From CAYQJL01 sp964573295 (lineage in GTDB: Bacteria > Eisenbacteria > RBG-16-71-46 > CAIMUX01 > WJJG01): DNA of 64,000 nt. Below are positions 1 to 8,456 of this stretch, in pieces (within the stretch, counting starts at the first letter, position 1; every line of letters begins with the position of its first letter). Both the position numbers and the translations under genes were made by a program. Where the stretch lies: the NCBI GenBank assembly GCA_964573295.1, contig CAZNJE010000006.1, forward strand, positions 62,001 through 126,000, given 5' to 3'. The notes under the pieces are model-generated. The model saw only the letters and a list, made by a program, of their open reading frames with translations. It was not told the DNA's origin and did not search any database.

Positions 1-144
1 TGGGCAACGCCGCCGTCTATGATGCATGGGGACTTCCCGGCCCCGGACGGCGGTTCCGTTTGGAGCTGCGCCTGTATTGATCTTGCGGTTGCAACGCTCG
101 ACGTGCCGGCGCTGTACCCGGCGCGCCAACGCGGAGGTGAACTC

Positions 145-1575
145 ATGCGTAGCGATCTGTGCTTGCTTGTCTTTTTCCTGGCGATGACGACGATGTCTCC
201 AGCTGCCGCCACGACCTACACCGTCTTGCCCGATGGCTCGGGTGACTTCCCCGACATCCAGACGGCGATCGAGGCTGTCGCCGACGGGGATGTAATCGAG
301 CTTGGCGATGGGGTCTTCACGGGGCCGGGCAACCACGACATCTACTTCCTCGGCAAGGCGATCACGGTCAAATCGGCCGCCGATCAAGCCGACCTGTGCA
401 TCATCGACTGCCAGGGCAGCGCCGCGACGCCGCGGCGCGGCTTCCTGTTTGCAGATGGTGAAGGTCAGGACTCGATGCTGCGGGACGTGACCGTGACCAA
501 TGGATATGCGCCGGTCTCACCCTATCTCGAACGGGGGGGCTGCATCCACGTACGCTTCGCCTCGCCACGCTTCTTACGCTGTGTGTTCCGCGGCGGCCAC
601 GCGGCCAGCTCGGGCGGCGGGGTTCACGTTCGAAACGGCGATCCGGTCTTCGTCGAGTGCACCTTCACCGAGAACAGCGCCGGCATGGGCGGCGGGCTCG
701 ATACGCAGATCGCCTCGGTGAGCTTGAGTTCTTGTGTGTTCGAGAGCAATCAAGCCGTGCTGGGAGGTGGGGCTGCCTTACGTGACGCGGGCCCCTACCC
801 ACTCTCGCTCTCTTCGTGTGTCTTCATCGGTAACGCGGCCGAGCAGACCGGTGGAGGCCTCGTCACCGGGGAGGGACGTGCGGAGTTGTTCGGGTGCGAG
901 TTTATCGGCAACACGGCGGCAACCGCCGGTGCGGCACGGATCGAATCGACTGAAGAAGCCGCGATCAAGAGCTGCCTGTTCCTCGACAACGAGGGCTTCT
1001 CGGGTGTCGGCGGGCTGAGCCAGTACGTCTCCCCGGGCACGTCGGTCGTGATCTATGGCTGCACGTTCGCCCGCAATCGGGGAGGGGGCAACGGCGGTGC
1101 GGTGTACCTGGGCAGCGGCGACGTCTCCTACGCGGAGACCTATCTCGAGTCGTGTACCTTTCACGCAAACGAGGCCAACCGCGGCAGCGCGGTTCACTGC
1201 AGCGGGTGGGTGTGGGCCGAGTTCGCCTACTGCTTGCTGGGATTCTCACCGGTGGGCACGCCCGTGACCGGCGATCAGGGAAGCCACGCCTACATGGGAT
1301 GCTGCGACGTGTTCGGCAACGCCTACGGCGACTACGTGGGGATGATCGAGAACTACGCCGGCATCAACGGGAACATCTGCGAAGATCCCTGGCTGTGCGA
1401 TCCGGCGGCCGAGGATTTCCGCCTCGACGAGAACTCGCCGTGCAGGCCCTACTCCCCGCCGAATCCCGAGTGCGACCTCATCGGTGCTCATCCCGTGGGC
1501 TGCGACATCACACCGGCGCATCAGAGCAGCTGGGGCGCGATCAAATCGATGTTCCGGCCCGCAGCCGCGGATTGA
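145..1575 (+). CDS. Secreted right-handed beta-helix protein with WGxIK-type C-terminal tail
   Basis: The ATG at 145 follows a GGAGG at 133-137 (7 nt spacing), so it is preferred over upstream in-frame starts. The 476-residue product begins with a signal peptide (about residues 1-23, ending SPAAA) followed by the beta-helix entry motif GSGDFPDIQTAIEA. The body (about residues 60-400) is made of Gly/Asn/Cys-rich helical coils of the pectate-lyase-like fold. A module CCDVFGNAYGDYVG near residue 385, then a DPWLCDP block and a conserved SPC segment, recurs in other proteins of this window. The protein lacks a FlgD-like domain and instead ends SSWGAIKSMFR plus PAAAD (Trp at residue 463). A cell-surface or secreted role is inferred; no catalytic residues are evident. 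It converges on the next gene with a 37-nt gap. Confidence 0.85.
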   Translation: MRSDLCLLVFFLAMTTMSPAAATTYTVLPDGSGDFPDIQTAIEAVADGDVIELGDGVFTGPGNHDIYFLGKAITVKSAADQADLCIIDCQGSAATPRRGFLFADGEGQDSMLRDVTVTNGYAPVSPYLERGGCIHVRFASPRFLRCVFRGGHAASSGGGVHVRNGDPVFVECTFTENSAGMGGGLDTQIASVSLSSCVFESNQAVLGGGAALRDAGPYPLSLSSCVFIGNAAEQTGGGLVTGEGRAELFGCEFIGNTAATAGAARIESTEEAAIKSCLFLDNEGFSGVGGLSQYVSPGTSVVIYGCTFARNRGGGNGGAVYLGSGDVSYAETYLESCTFHANEANRGSAVHCSGWVWAEFAYCLLGFSPVGTPVTGDQGSHAYMGCCDVFGNAYGDYVGMIENYAGINGNICEDPWLCDPAAEDFRLDENSPCRPYSPPNPECDLIGAHPVGCDITPAHQSSWGAIKSMFRPAAAD

Positions 1576-1612
1576 CCCGCCGCGAGGGCGCGATTCATAG
1601 GACGAACAGGGG

Positions 1613-2317
1613 TCACTCGAACAGACGCTTCACCGCTCCCCAGGTAGCCGACTGAATGTCGGTGGGAACATCATAGTAGAACCCAAGCCCCATTGACTGG
1701 GTGGGCCCCCACACGACGCTGGGATCCGCCCAGCCGGTACCGTAACCGGATGCCGGTGACAGGCATGTCCACGGGGTACCGCCGGGGCCGTCGAGGTCTG
1801 CGCTGCAGTAGAACGCCGCAGCGCCTCCAGGCCAGTTCGGCCAGTACCCCACCGTCAGTTCACCGTCGCTGAACGCATAGTCGGGAATGTCCACGTCGTG
1901 CTGGCTGATGTCAGGCCAGATGGCGGGCGGCCCGGGCTCGAAGTCGTAGAGGACCGATAGGACGGCTCCGGGCTCCGCCGTCACGCCGCCCTCCCAGATG
2001 TAGATGTCGCACAACTCGTCGCTGTAATACCCCACCTGGGTCAGCCAAAGGGCAATGCACTGGATCGTGGCATTTCCACCCATGGCGAATCCCTCGCCGA
2101 AGCTTCCGTAGTAGGGCGGTGCGACACCGTTGTAGCGCCAGGCATATCCGTTCTCAAAGGTCACGTCGTGGTGGAACAGCAGAGTCCCCGTGCACTCGTC
2201 CAGTCCGTCGCCGGTGACCTCGCCCGGCTCGGAGGTGTACCCCACGCTGTCGAAATCGGTGGCATTGGCCAGGCAGGACATGGCGGCGAGGATCAGCAGA
2301 ATCCAGACAAATCTCAT
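1613..2317 (-). CDS. Secreted protein of unknown function with WGxVK C-terminal tail
   Basis: The ATG at 2317 follows a near-perfect Shine-Dalgarno AAAGGAGG (complement of 2321-2331), which decides the start. The 234-residue product has a signal peptide (MRFVWILLILAAMSCLANA) and an acidic, aromatic-rich beta-type body. That body includes YAWRYNGVAPPYYGSFGEGF and an ALWLTQVGYY-like sandwich segment, as is common in secreted proteins of candidate phyla. It ends SATWGAVKRLFE, matching the C-terminal tail of the upstream beta-helix protein. No enzyme motif is recognised. Transcription is divergent from the gene at 2743 across a 425-nt intergenic region. Confidence 0.75.
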   Translation of the reverse strand: MRFVWILLILAAMSCLANATDFDSVGYTSEPGEVTGDGLDECTGTLLFHHDVTFENGYAWRYNGVAPPYYGSFGEGFAMGGNATIQCIALWLTQVGYYSDELCDIYIWEGGVTAEPGAVLSVLYDFEPGPPAIWPDISQHDVDIPDYAFSDGELTVGYWPNWPGGAAAFYCSADLDGPGGTPWTCLSPASGYGTGWADPSVVWGPTQSMGLGFYYDVPTDIQSATWGAVKRLFE

Positions 2318-2418
2318 CGCGGACCTCCTTTCGCGCTGGAACGGGCCTCTCCTCGATCGTGTCCAGACCCACGAACACGAACACACCCCTGTTCCGATCG
2401 AGAAGCTATCCCCACAAT

Positions 2419-2447
2419 ATCAGAGATCCTCAGTCTGCGCGGGTCAA
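2419..2447 (-). promoter_or_regulatory. Candidate sigma-70 promoter for the 1613-2317 gene
   Basis: On the minus strand TTGACC (2442-2447) and TCTGAT (2419-2424) are separated by 17 nt, about 100 nt upstream of the start. The -35 is good and the -10 is weak. Confidence 0.3.
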
Positions 2448-2465
2448 AAACGCTGCCGCGCCTCG

Positions 2466-2543
2466 CGCGAACCCGGCAGGCTAGGCCCCAACGGGTGGGG
2501 CCCTCGCGAACCCGGCACGCTAGACCCCTGCGGTGGGGCTACT
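2466..2543. repeat. Two-copy 39-nt direct repeat with internal hairpins in a divergent intergenic region
   Basis: The unit starting CGCGAACCCGGCA occurs at 2466 and again at 2505. The first unit contains a perfect 7-bp stem (GGCCCCA / TGGGGCC around ACGGG); the second has a weaker version. It lies between the divergent genes 1613-2317 and 2743-3801. No other gene is seen in this 425-nt gap. Confidence 0.6.
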
Positions 2544-2742
2544 TGCGCTTCACCGATTGGTCGAAGATGGGGCTCGCGCGTAAGAACCGGCTTCAAAACC
2601 TGATGCAATACCGCAAAGGGACCTCGGCAAGTTTGTGGCACGCACGCAGTATATCGTCTACACTGTGCTTGGTCTGTAGCTCTCCGATGCGCAGGAATAC
2701 GTCGTGACCGATGATTCGTGACGGACCGAGAGGAGGTTGGCC

Positions 2743-3801
2743 ATGCGCCGTAGTTCGTGGATGGTTGTTCCGCTTGTTCCGCTGACCGTCGCCTTGTTCT
2801 GTTGCTGGCCCCCCATCTCCGGGGCTTCCACCTATTTGATCGATCCCTACGGAACGGGAGATTTTCCGGACATCGCCAGTGCTGTCCTCGCAGCTAGCTC
2901 GGGAGACTCCATCCTCCTCGAGGAGGGCATCTATACGGGCCCGGGCAACCGGGACATCGACTTCGCCGGCAAGCTCCTTCACGTCGGCTCCCTCAGCGGT
3001 GTTCCCGATGACTGTATCCTGAATTGCCAGCATGACGGCCGGACGTTCCACTTTCACAACATGGAAACCAGTGCCGCATGCATCGAGGGACTCACGATTC
3101 GATCGGCCTCGGATCCTGAGTATGGGGGTGCCATACTGATTCAAGGTCCGCGCCACAATGCCGAGATCACGGCCACCCACTGCATCTTCGCCGACGGACG
3201 AGAGTCCTATGCAGCCCACGCCGAGGCCAACAGCGACGTCACCCTCTCGACCTGTGATGTCTACGGAAACGAGGGCGGTGATTGGGTGCAATGTCTTGAG
3301 GGTCAAGAGCAACTGCGCGGGAATCTTTCGGCTTCACCTCAGTTCTGTGATCCGGCTTCGGACGATTTTCATCTGGCCACCACGTCCCCCTGTGCCACCC
3401 GATCCGGCCCGCTGCACGGCTTCATCGGCGCCTGGCCCGTCGGTTGTGACGCGCCGCCTCGATCCGAACCGGCCGTGATCCGCGCCTTGGCGGCTGGGGA
3501 TCCTGCCGAGATCGCGACGGCCCGATGCCGTATCTTCCCTCAACCGATCACCGATCGCGCCACCATCGTCTTCCGGCTGCCGCCGGTGGGAGACAGGGCC
3601 GCGGTCGCGCTGGGAATCTATGATCTCCAGGGGCGCTCGGTCCGCCATCTCGACACACCGGCCCAGACCGGCGACGAGTTGACCGTCTCGTGGGATCGAA
3701 CCGACCGCTTCGGCCGCCGTGTCGAAGCCGGTGCATACTTCTTGCGCATCACGGCCGGTGGGGTGCCTGCCGCGACGAAGACCTTGTTGGTGTGGGACTA
3801 G
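2743..3801 (+). CDS. Secreted beta-helix protein with FlgD-like C-terminal sorting domain
   Basis: The ATG at 2743 has AGGAGG at 2731-2736 with 6 nt spacing; the in-frame TTG at 2737 is too close to serve. The 352-residue product has a signal peptide (about 1-29), then GTGDFPDIASAVLAA, the DFP[DT]I entry motif of this window's beta-helix family. The helix is short (about residues 35-170). It is followed by the recurrent TCDVYGNEGGDW module, a DPASDDFHL segment and CATRS. The last 90 residues form an immunoglobulin-like FlgD/T9SS-type domain (RIFPQPITDRATIVFRLP ... GAYFLRITAGG). Export and surface attachment through a type IX-like route is an inference from that domain. Confidence 0.85.
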   Translation: MRRSSWMVVPLVPLTVALFCCWPPISGASTYLIDPYGTGDFPDIASAVLAASSGDSILLEEGIYTGPGNRDIDFAGKLLHVGSLSGVPDDCILNCQHDGRTFHFHNMETSAACIEGLTIRSASDPEYGGAILIQGPRHNAEITATHCIFADGRESYAAHAEANSDVTLSTCDVYGNEGGDWVQCLEGQEQLRGNLSASPQFCDPASDDFHLATTSPCATRSGPLHGFIGAWPVGCDAPPRSEPAVIRALAAGDPAEIATARCRIFPQPITDRATIVFRLPPVGDRAAVALGIYDLQGRSVRHLDTPAQTGDELTVSWDRTDRFGRRVEAGAYFLRITAGGVPAATKTLLVWD

Positions 3802-3855
3802 ATGATGTCTGCTCAGCCCGGTTTGCAGCCTGTGAAATCAGCCTGGGAGGTCGTC

Positions 3856-5862
3856 ATGGCACTGGGTCGGCATCGGTTCTCCATCGCTTCGGGCCTCGTC
3901 CGGGCCACGGTCGTGATCGTGGCCTGCACAGGCGCGTCCGCACCGAGTTGGGCTGAGAACTGGGCCCAGAACGGATCCATCTTCAACCCCAGCGGCATTC
4001 CCTCGCTGCCCTTCTCCCAGCCCCGGTTGGCCGACCTGGACGGCGACGGCGACCTCGACCTGATCCTGGGCAGTCTGGAGTACGCCCTCATGTACTTCGA
4101 GAACACGGGCAATCCTTCGGCTCCCGCCTTCTCGCCCGGACCGGACATCTTCGCGTCCATCAGTGTGCTGGACGCCGAGGTCGGCGTGTGTGGCGATTTG
4201 GATGATGATGGCGATCTCGATCTGGTCACCGGCGGCTACCATGGCCTGCAGCTCTTCGAGAACACCGGCACCCCCACGACCCCGGACTTCATCAAGGTCG
4301 AGGGTTTTTTTGCCGGCCTGGCGGTAGGCGCCAGCCCCGCGCCGACACTGGCGGACCTGGACGGCGACGGTGACCTGGACATGCTGGTCGGGTTGGCCGA
4401 GGGTGGCGAGGTCAAGTACTACCCCAACACGGGGACCCCGAACGCGGCCGGGTTCCTCGAGAGCAACGCCGAGGTCTGGTTCGATGTCGGCCTGTATGCC
4501 TACCCCTGGTTGAGCGACATCGATGGCGACGGAGACGCCGATCTCTTGATCGGCCGCGACGGCACCGGGTTCTACTTCTACCGCAACGTGGGCACGGCCG
4601 GGGCCTGGCAGTGGCAGTCCGAGGACGAGCTGTTTGCCGGACTGGGCGAGTCCACCTACTGGAACTCGCCCTGTCTTCAGGATCTGACCGGAGATTCGAA
4701 GCCGGATCTGGTCTATGGCACCGGCGACGGCCCCCTGGCCTACTACCGCAACACCGGCACCCTGACGAACCCCGCGTGGACCGCAGACCCGAGCCTCTTC
4801 GGCGGAACCATCGACGTGGGCGGCGCCAGCTCGCCGTTCATGTTCGATTTCGACGGTGACGGCGACTACGACCTGGTCAGCGGCTCCCAGCTCGGCGACA
4901 TCAAGTACTACCGCAACGTGGGAACGCCGACCGCGCCGGCCTGGCAGGCCGATCACGCCCGCTTCGCCACAATCGACCACTCGATCTACTCGGCCATCAC
5001 ACTGGGCGATCTCGATGGAGACGAGCTGCATGACGCCGTGGTGGGCGATCTGTCCGGCAATCTCTTCTTCCACCGCAACACCGGCGACTCGTTCGTCTAC
5101 GAGAGCTCGATGTTCGAAGGCATCAACGTCGGTGGCTTCTCGGTGCCCCGCCTGGTCGATTTCGACAACGATGGCGACCTTGATTTGGTGGTGGGCAACG
5201 AGGCGGGTGGACTGCACTACTACGAGAACCAGGGTGGCAATCCTCTCCAATGGACCGAGATCACGGGCTTCTTCGGCGGCATCGACGTAGGCGTGCAATG
5301 CGCGCCCACGCTGGGGGATCTCGACTTCGATCTGGATCTGGATTTGGTGACCGGCGACTTGTTCCAGGAGGTGCAGTACTTCGCCAACTTGAACGGCCTC
5401 TGGGAAGAGGATCCTTCCATGCTCGAAGGCATCGTCGTGGGACAGAGTGCCGCGCCCGCCCTGTGCGATCTCGATTCGGATGGCGATCTGGACCTGGTCA
5501 TCGGCAACTACGGTGGCACCATCGACTACTGGGAAAATCGGATGCAGAATCCCGCCGAGGTACGACCCGCCGCACGATCGCGCACGCGCTCGCTGGCTCT
5601 CTCGGCCTATCCGAACCCGTTCGGGCATCAGACGACCGTACGCTTCGAATTGCCGGCGCCAAGCCGGGTGACCCTCGAGCTCTTCGACGTGAGCGGCCGT
5701 TGCTTGCACCGCCTGCTGGATGGTTCGCGCGGCGCCGGCGAGCACGGTTTCGATCTTCGCAGCTCTCGTGACGGTTCGTCTCCGCTGGCGCCGGGAGTGT
5801 ACTTCTGTCGTCTGCGGGCCCTCGGCCGGCAAGAAACGATCAAGCTTCTCTATCGCCGCTAG
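3856..5862 (+). CDS. Secreted FG-GAP/VCBS-repeat beta-propeller protein with FlgD-like C-terminus
   Basis: The ATG at 3856 (GGGAGG at 3845-3850) is preferred to the ATG directly abutting the previous stop at 3802. The 668-residue product has a signal peptide ending PSWA. It then has roughly ten 50-residue repeats, each with a calcium-binding-like loop such as DLDGDGDLDL, an LxxG turn and a YYxNTGTP segment. This is the FG-GAP/VCBS arrangement of integrin-like propellers. The last 90 residues are a FlgD-like sorting domain (LSAYPNPFGHQTTVRFELP ... GVYFCRLRALG). It probably works as a calcium-stabilised surface protein and forms a short same-strand pair with the beta-helix gene before it. Confidence 0.88.
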   Translation: MALGRHRFSIASGLVRATVVIVACTGASAPSWAENWAQNGSIFNPSGIPSLPFSQPRLADLDGDGDLDLILGSLEYALMYFENTGNPSAPAFSPGPDIFASISVLDAEVGVCGDLDDDGDLDLVTGGYHGLQLFENTGTPTTPDFIKVEGFFAGLAVGASPAPTLADLDGDGDLDMLVGLAEGGEVKYYPNTGTPNAAGFLESNAEVWFDVGLYAYPWLSDIDGDGDADLLIGRDGTGFYFYRNVGTAGAWQWQSEDELFAGLGESTYWNSPCLQDLTGDSKPDLVYGTGDGPLAYYRNTGTLTNPAWTADPSLFGGTIDVGGASSPFMFDFDGDGDYDLVSGSQLGDIKYYRNVGTPTAPAWQADHARFATIDHSIYSAITLGDLDGDELHDAVVGDLSGNLFFHRNTGDSFVYESSMFEGINVGGFSVPRLVDFDNDGDLDLVVGNEAGGLHYYENQGGNPLQWTEITGFFGGIDVGVQCAPTLGDLDFDLDLDLVTGDLFQEVQYFANLNGLWEEDPSMLEGIVVGQSAAPALCDLDSDGDLDLVIGNYGGTIDYWENRMQNPAEVRPAARSRTRSLALSAYPNPFGHQTTVRFELPAPSRVTLELFDVSGRCLHRLLDGSRGAGEHGFDLRSSRDGSSPLAPGVYFCRLRALGRQETIKLLYRR

Positions 5863-5930
5863 TATCCCGGCGCCCGCACCGTGCTGCCGGCGCGCTTTGG
5901 CGTTGGCTTCCGCCGCCGACGTCGGCGACT

Positions 5931-5967
5931 CGCCCCCACGGAACGACCCGCTCGGGTCGTGGGGGCG
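5931..5967 (+). terminator. Strong GC-rich hairpin after the FG-GAP gene
   Basis: A perfect 10-bp stem CGCCCCCACG / CGTGGGGGCG encloses a second short stem (ACCCG/CGGGT). There is no T tract, so it may be a terminator of the hairpin-only kind or simply a structured spacer. The 269-nt gap 5863-6131 also holds a 14-bp palindrome CGCCGACGTCGGCG and a 12-nt repeat (GAGCCTGTGCCC, about 3 copies) just before fpg. Confidence 0.45.
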
Positions 5968-6131
5968 ACCATGATGACCTCACCAGGGATTCCACCAGCC
6001 GCCTGATCCTCAGACGACCGATGGGCGCCTCCATCTCTCCACCGTAGGGTGGCATGCGGAGGCGGGTGACCCAAGAAGCACCTGCCCCAGAGCCTGTGCC
6101 CGAGCCTGTGCCTGAGCCTGAGGGGGATCCC

Positions 6132-6929
6132 ATGCCCGAACTGCCCGATGTCGAGATCCAGAAGCAGTATCTCGACGCCTGCGCTCTTCACAAGAAGATC
6201 CGACATGCCGCCGTCCGCGAACCATCACTGGTCAAGGGCGGCAGCGGACGAGCCCTGGAGCGGGCGCTCGAGGGCAAACGGCTCCGCAGCACCCGCCGCC
6301 ACGGCAAGCATCTCTTCGCTTCACTGGATGGCGGCACCTGGCTTCGTCTTCACTTCGGCATGACCGGCGATTTGGCCTACGGCAAGTTGCGCGACGACGA
6401 GCCAGAACACACCCGGCTCCGTCTCGACTTTCCGAACGAGTATGCGCTGGCCTACACGAACATGCGCAAGCTCGGGGAACTCGAGCTCATCGAAGACCCT
6501 GACGGCTATGTGGAAGAGCAGAAGCTGGGCATCGATCCCTTGGACCGTAGGTTCACGATCGCGGCCTTGCGGCACGCGCTCCGGGGGCGGCAAGGCACGA
6601 TCAAGTCCACGCTGATGAACCAGCAGGTGCTCGCCGGCATCGGCAATGTCTACTCGGACGAGATCCTTCTCGAGACCGGGCTACACCCGAAGGCTCGTCC
6701 CCACCACCTGCGCGATGAAACGCTCGAGGAACTCCATCACGCCGTCAAGAGAGTACTGCGCGACGCGATCAAGGCTCGCGTGCGGCCGGACCGATTCCCC
6801 CGTCGGTTCATCCTGCCCAATCGTGAAGATGGCGCCCCGTGTCCGCGCTGCGGCCGCGCGCTGCGACAGATCACGATCAGTGGCCGAACGTCCTACTACT
6901 GCCCTCACGATCAGCGCCGGAAGACCTGA
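6132..6929 (+). CDS. mutM: Formamidopyrimidine-DNA glycosylase (Fpg/MutM family)
   Basis: This is a base-excision-repair glycosylase/AP lyase acting on oxidised purines. The start at 6132 gives the mature-type N-terminus MPELPDVE, where Pro2 is the catalytic nucleophile and Glu3 the acid. The in-frame Pro/Glu repeat upstream (from 6054) is therefore excluded. The 265-residue length fits the family. The helix-two-turn-helix region contains NQQVLAGIGNVYSDEILL. The C-terminal zinc finger reads CPRC-(16)-CPHD, so the usual fourth cysteine is replaced (Asp at that position, His one before). Zinc could still be bound through His or Asp. A decayed DUF72 gene follows after 46 nt. Confidence 0.9.
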   Translation: MPELPDVEIQKQYLDACALHKKIRHAAVREPSLVKGGSGRALERALEGKRLRSTRRHGKHLFASLDGGTWLRLHFGMTGDLAYGKLRDDEPEHTRLRLDFPNEYALAYTNMRKLGELELIEDPDGYVEEQKLGIDPLDRRFTIAALRHALRGRQGTIKSTLMNQQVLAGIGNVYSDEILLETGLHPKARPHHLRDETLEELHHAVKRVLRDAIKARVRPDRFPRRFILPNREDGAPCPRCGRALRQITISGRTSYYCPHDQRRKT

Positions 6930-6975
6930 GACACGACCTCACGGCGAAGGCCGTGCGCGAAGGAGAAGATCGATC

Positions 6976-7624
6976 ATGGCGACGACACGTGTTGGGCTGT
7001 CCGGATGGAGCTACTCGAGCTGGAAGGGCCAGTTCTATCCGGAGGATCTGGCGCCGGACCAACAGCTTGCCTTCGCCAGCCGCGCGTTCCCCTCGCTCGA
7101 GATCAACAAGTCGTTCTACTCGTTGCTCAAACCCGGTGACTATCGGCAGTGGCATGACGACACGCCCGGCCGGTTTCGCTTCGCCGTCAAGGGCAGCCGC
7201 TACATCACGCATCAGAAGAAGCTCAATGATCCGGCCGCCGGCCTGGCCAACTTCCTCGCCTCCGGCCTGCTTGCCCTGGAGGAGAAGCTGGGACCGATCC
7301 TGTGGCAGCTGCCGGGCAACCTGCACTTCCACGCCGGCCGCATCAAGGCCTTCCTGGAGGTCTTACCGCGGGACACCGATCAGGCAAGCCGTCGGGCATG
7401 CCGTCACGACCAACGCATCGCCGGCCGCGCCCAGCTGCAATCACGCCGGCGCCACCGCCTCCGTCACGCCCTGGAAGTGCGGCATGAGAGCTTCTTCGTA
7501 CCCGAGTTCATCGACCTGCTTCACGAGCACCGTGTCGCTCTCGTCGTCTCCGACAGCGCCGACTGGCCACGCACCGCGCGACGCCCGCCGCCTCGCCGAG
7601 CGGCTGGACCGCGGCACATCATGA
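6976..7624 (+). pseudogene. DUF72 (YecE-like) gene with internal deletion and frameshift
   Basis: The start at 6976 opens with TTRVGLSGWSYSSWKGQFYP, the typical DUF72 N-terminus. Homology runs through EINKSFYSLL, GPILWQLPGN and LRHALEVRHESF to VVSDSADW near 7562. At that point the expected central C-terminal part (about 70 residues with FVYxRLHG and YF-D-N motifs) is missing. The family's last segment, GHAPRDARRLAERL, appears at once in the +1 frame and stops at 7624. The original frame continues instead with unrelated residues to 7707, overlapping the next start. This is a deletion plus frameshift; the product is unlikely to work. The function of intact DUF72 proteins is unknown to me. Confidence 0.8.
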
Positions 7625-7703
7625 AGGAGCCCGCACGCATGAGAGTCTCCAAGGTGGTCACATCCGCAGCGGGCCCTGGCGTGATCCCGCGGGAGAGGCC
7701 GGC

Positions 7704-8456
7704 ATGATCGAGCTCGACCACGTGACGAAGGTCTACGGCGGTCGACGCGTCGTCGACCGGGTCTGTCTCTCGATTCGTCGCGGCGAGACGCTCGTGCTCA
7801 TCGGCCCGAGCGGCTGCGGCAAGTCCACTCTGCTCCGGCTGATGCTCGGGCTCGTGTCGCGCGACGAAGGCCGAATCGTCTTCGATGGCCAGCCGGTCAA
7901 CGGCGCCCAGTGGCGGGATCGGCGCCGCCGGACCGGCTATGTGATCCAGGACGGCGGTCTCTTCCCTCACCTGACCGCGGCCGGCAACATCACGCTGCTG
8001 GCCCGCCACCTGAAGTGGCCTCGCGAACGCATCCGCGGGCGCCTTGCTGAGTTGGCGAGCCTGACGAGCTTCCCCACCGATGGGCTCGATCGTTATCCCG
8101 AGGAGCTATCCGGAGGACAGCGGCAGCGCGTGGCGCTGATGCGCGCACTCATGCTCGATCCCGACGTGTTGTTGCTCGACGAACCGTTGGGTGCGCTGGA
8201 TCCGATGGTGCGCTCCGATCTGCAGGAAGATCTGCGGACAGTCTTCCGCAAGCTCAAGAAGACCACCGTCCTCGTCACCCACGACCTGGCCGAGGCCGAG
8301 TACTTCGCTGACCGATTGTGCTTGATGCGCGCGGGCACGATCGTTCAGTGCGCCTCGCCGCAGCAGTTGACCGCGGCACCGGCGTCCCGCTTCGTCACCG
8401 AGTTCTTCCGCGCACAGCGCCGCGTTCTCGCCGCGCCGGCACGTGAGGCCCTCTGA
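7704..8456 (+). CDS. ABC transporter ATP-binding protein, OpuC/EgtV type
   Basis: This is the ATPase of a quaternary-amine importer. The 250-residue product has Walker A GPSGCGKST, signature LSGGQRQR, Walker B VLLLDEPLGALD and the switch histidine in VLVTHDLAEAEYFADRL. It lacks the C-terminal CBS pair of ProV/OpuCA. The start at 7704 overlaps the run-on frame of the decayed DUF72 gene. Its stop overlaps the ATG of the binding-protein/permease gene (TGATG), so the two are translationally coupled. Position at the head of an egtB-egtD operon suggests that ergothioneine, hercynine or another trimethylammonium compound is the substrate (inference). Glycine betaine or choline uptake is the alternative. 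Confidence 0.9.
   Translation: MIELDHVTKVYGGRRVVDRVCLSIRRGETLVLIGPSGCGKSTLLRLMLGLVSRDEGRIVFDGQPVNGAQWRDRRRRTGYVIQDGGLFPHLTAAGNITLLARHLKWPRERIRGRLAELASLTSFPTDGLDRYPEELSGGQRQRVALMRALMLDPDVLLLDEPLGALDPMVRSDLQEDLRTVFRKLKKTTVLVTHDLAEAEYFADRLCLMRAGTIVQCASPQQLTAAPASRFVTEFFRAQRRVLAAPAREAL

Noticed and set aside
2630..2665. Sigma-54 promoter (TGGCACG-type) upstream of the 2743 gene
   Set aside because: The -24-like TGGCACG is present but the -12 TTGC is absent at the required spacing.
3838..5832. Long open frame of 664 codons on the minus strand opposite the FG-GAP gene
   Set aside because: It mirrors the GAC/GGC-rich FG-GAP repeats, lacks a signal or family motifs, and the plus-strand protein is clearly real.
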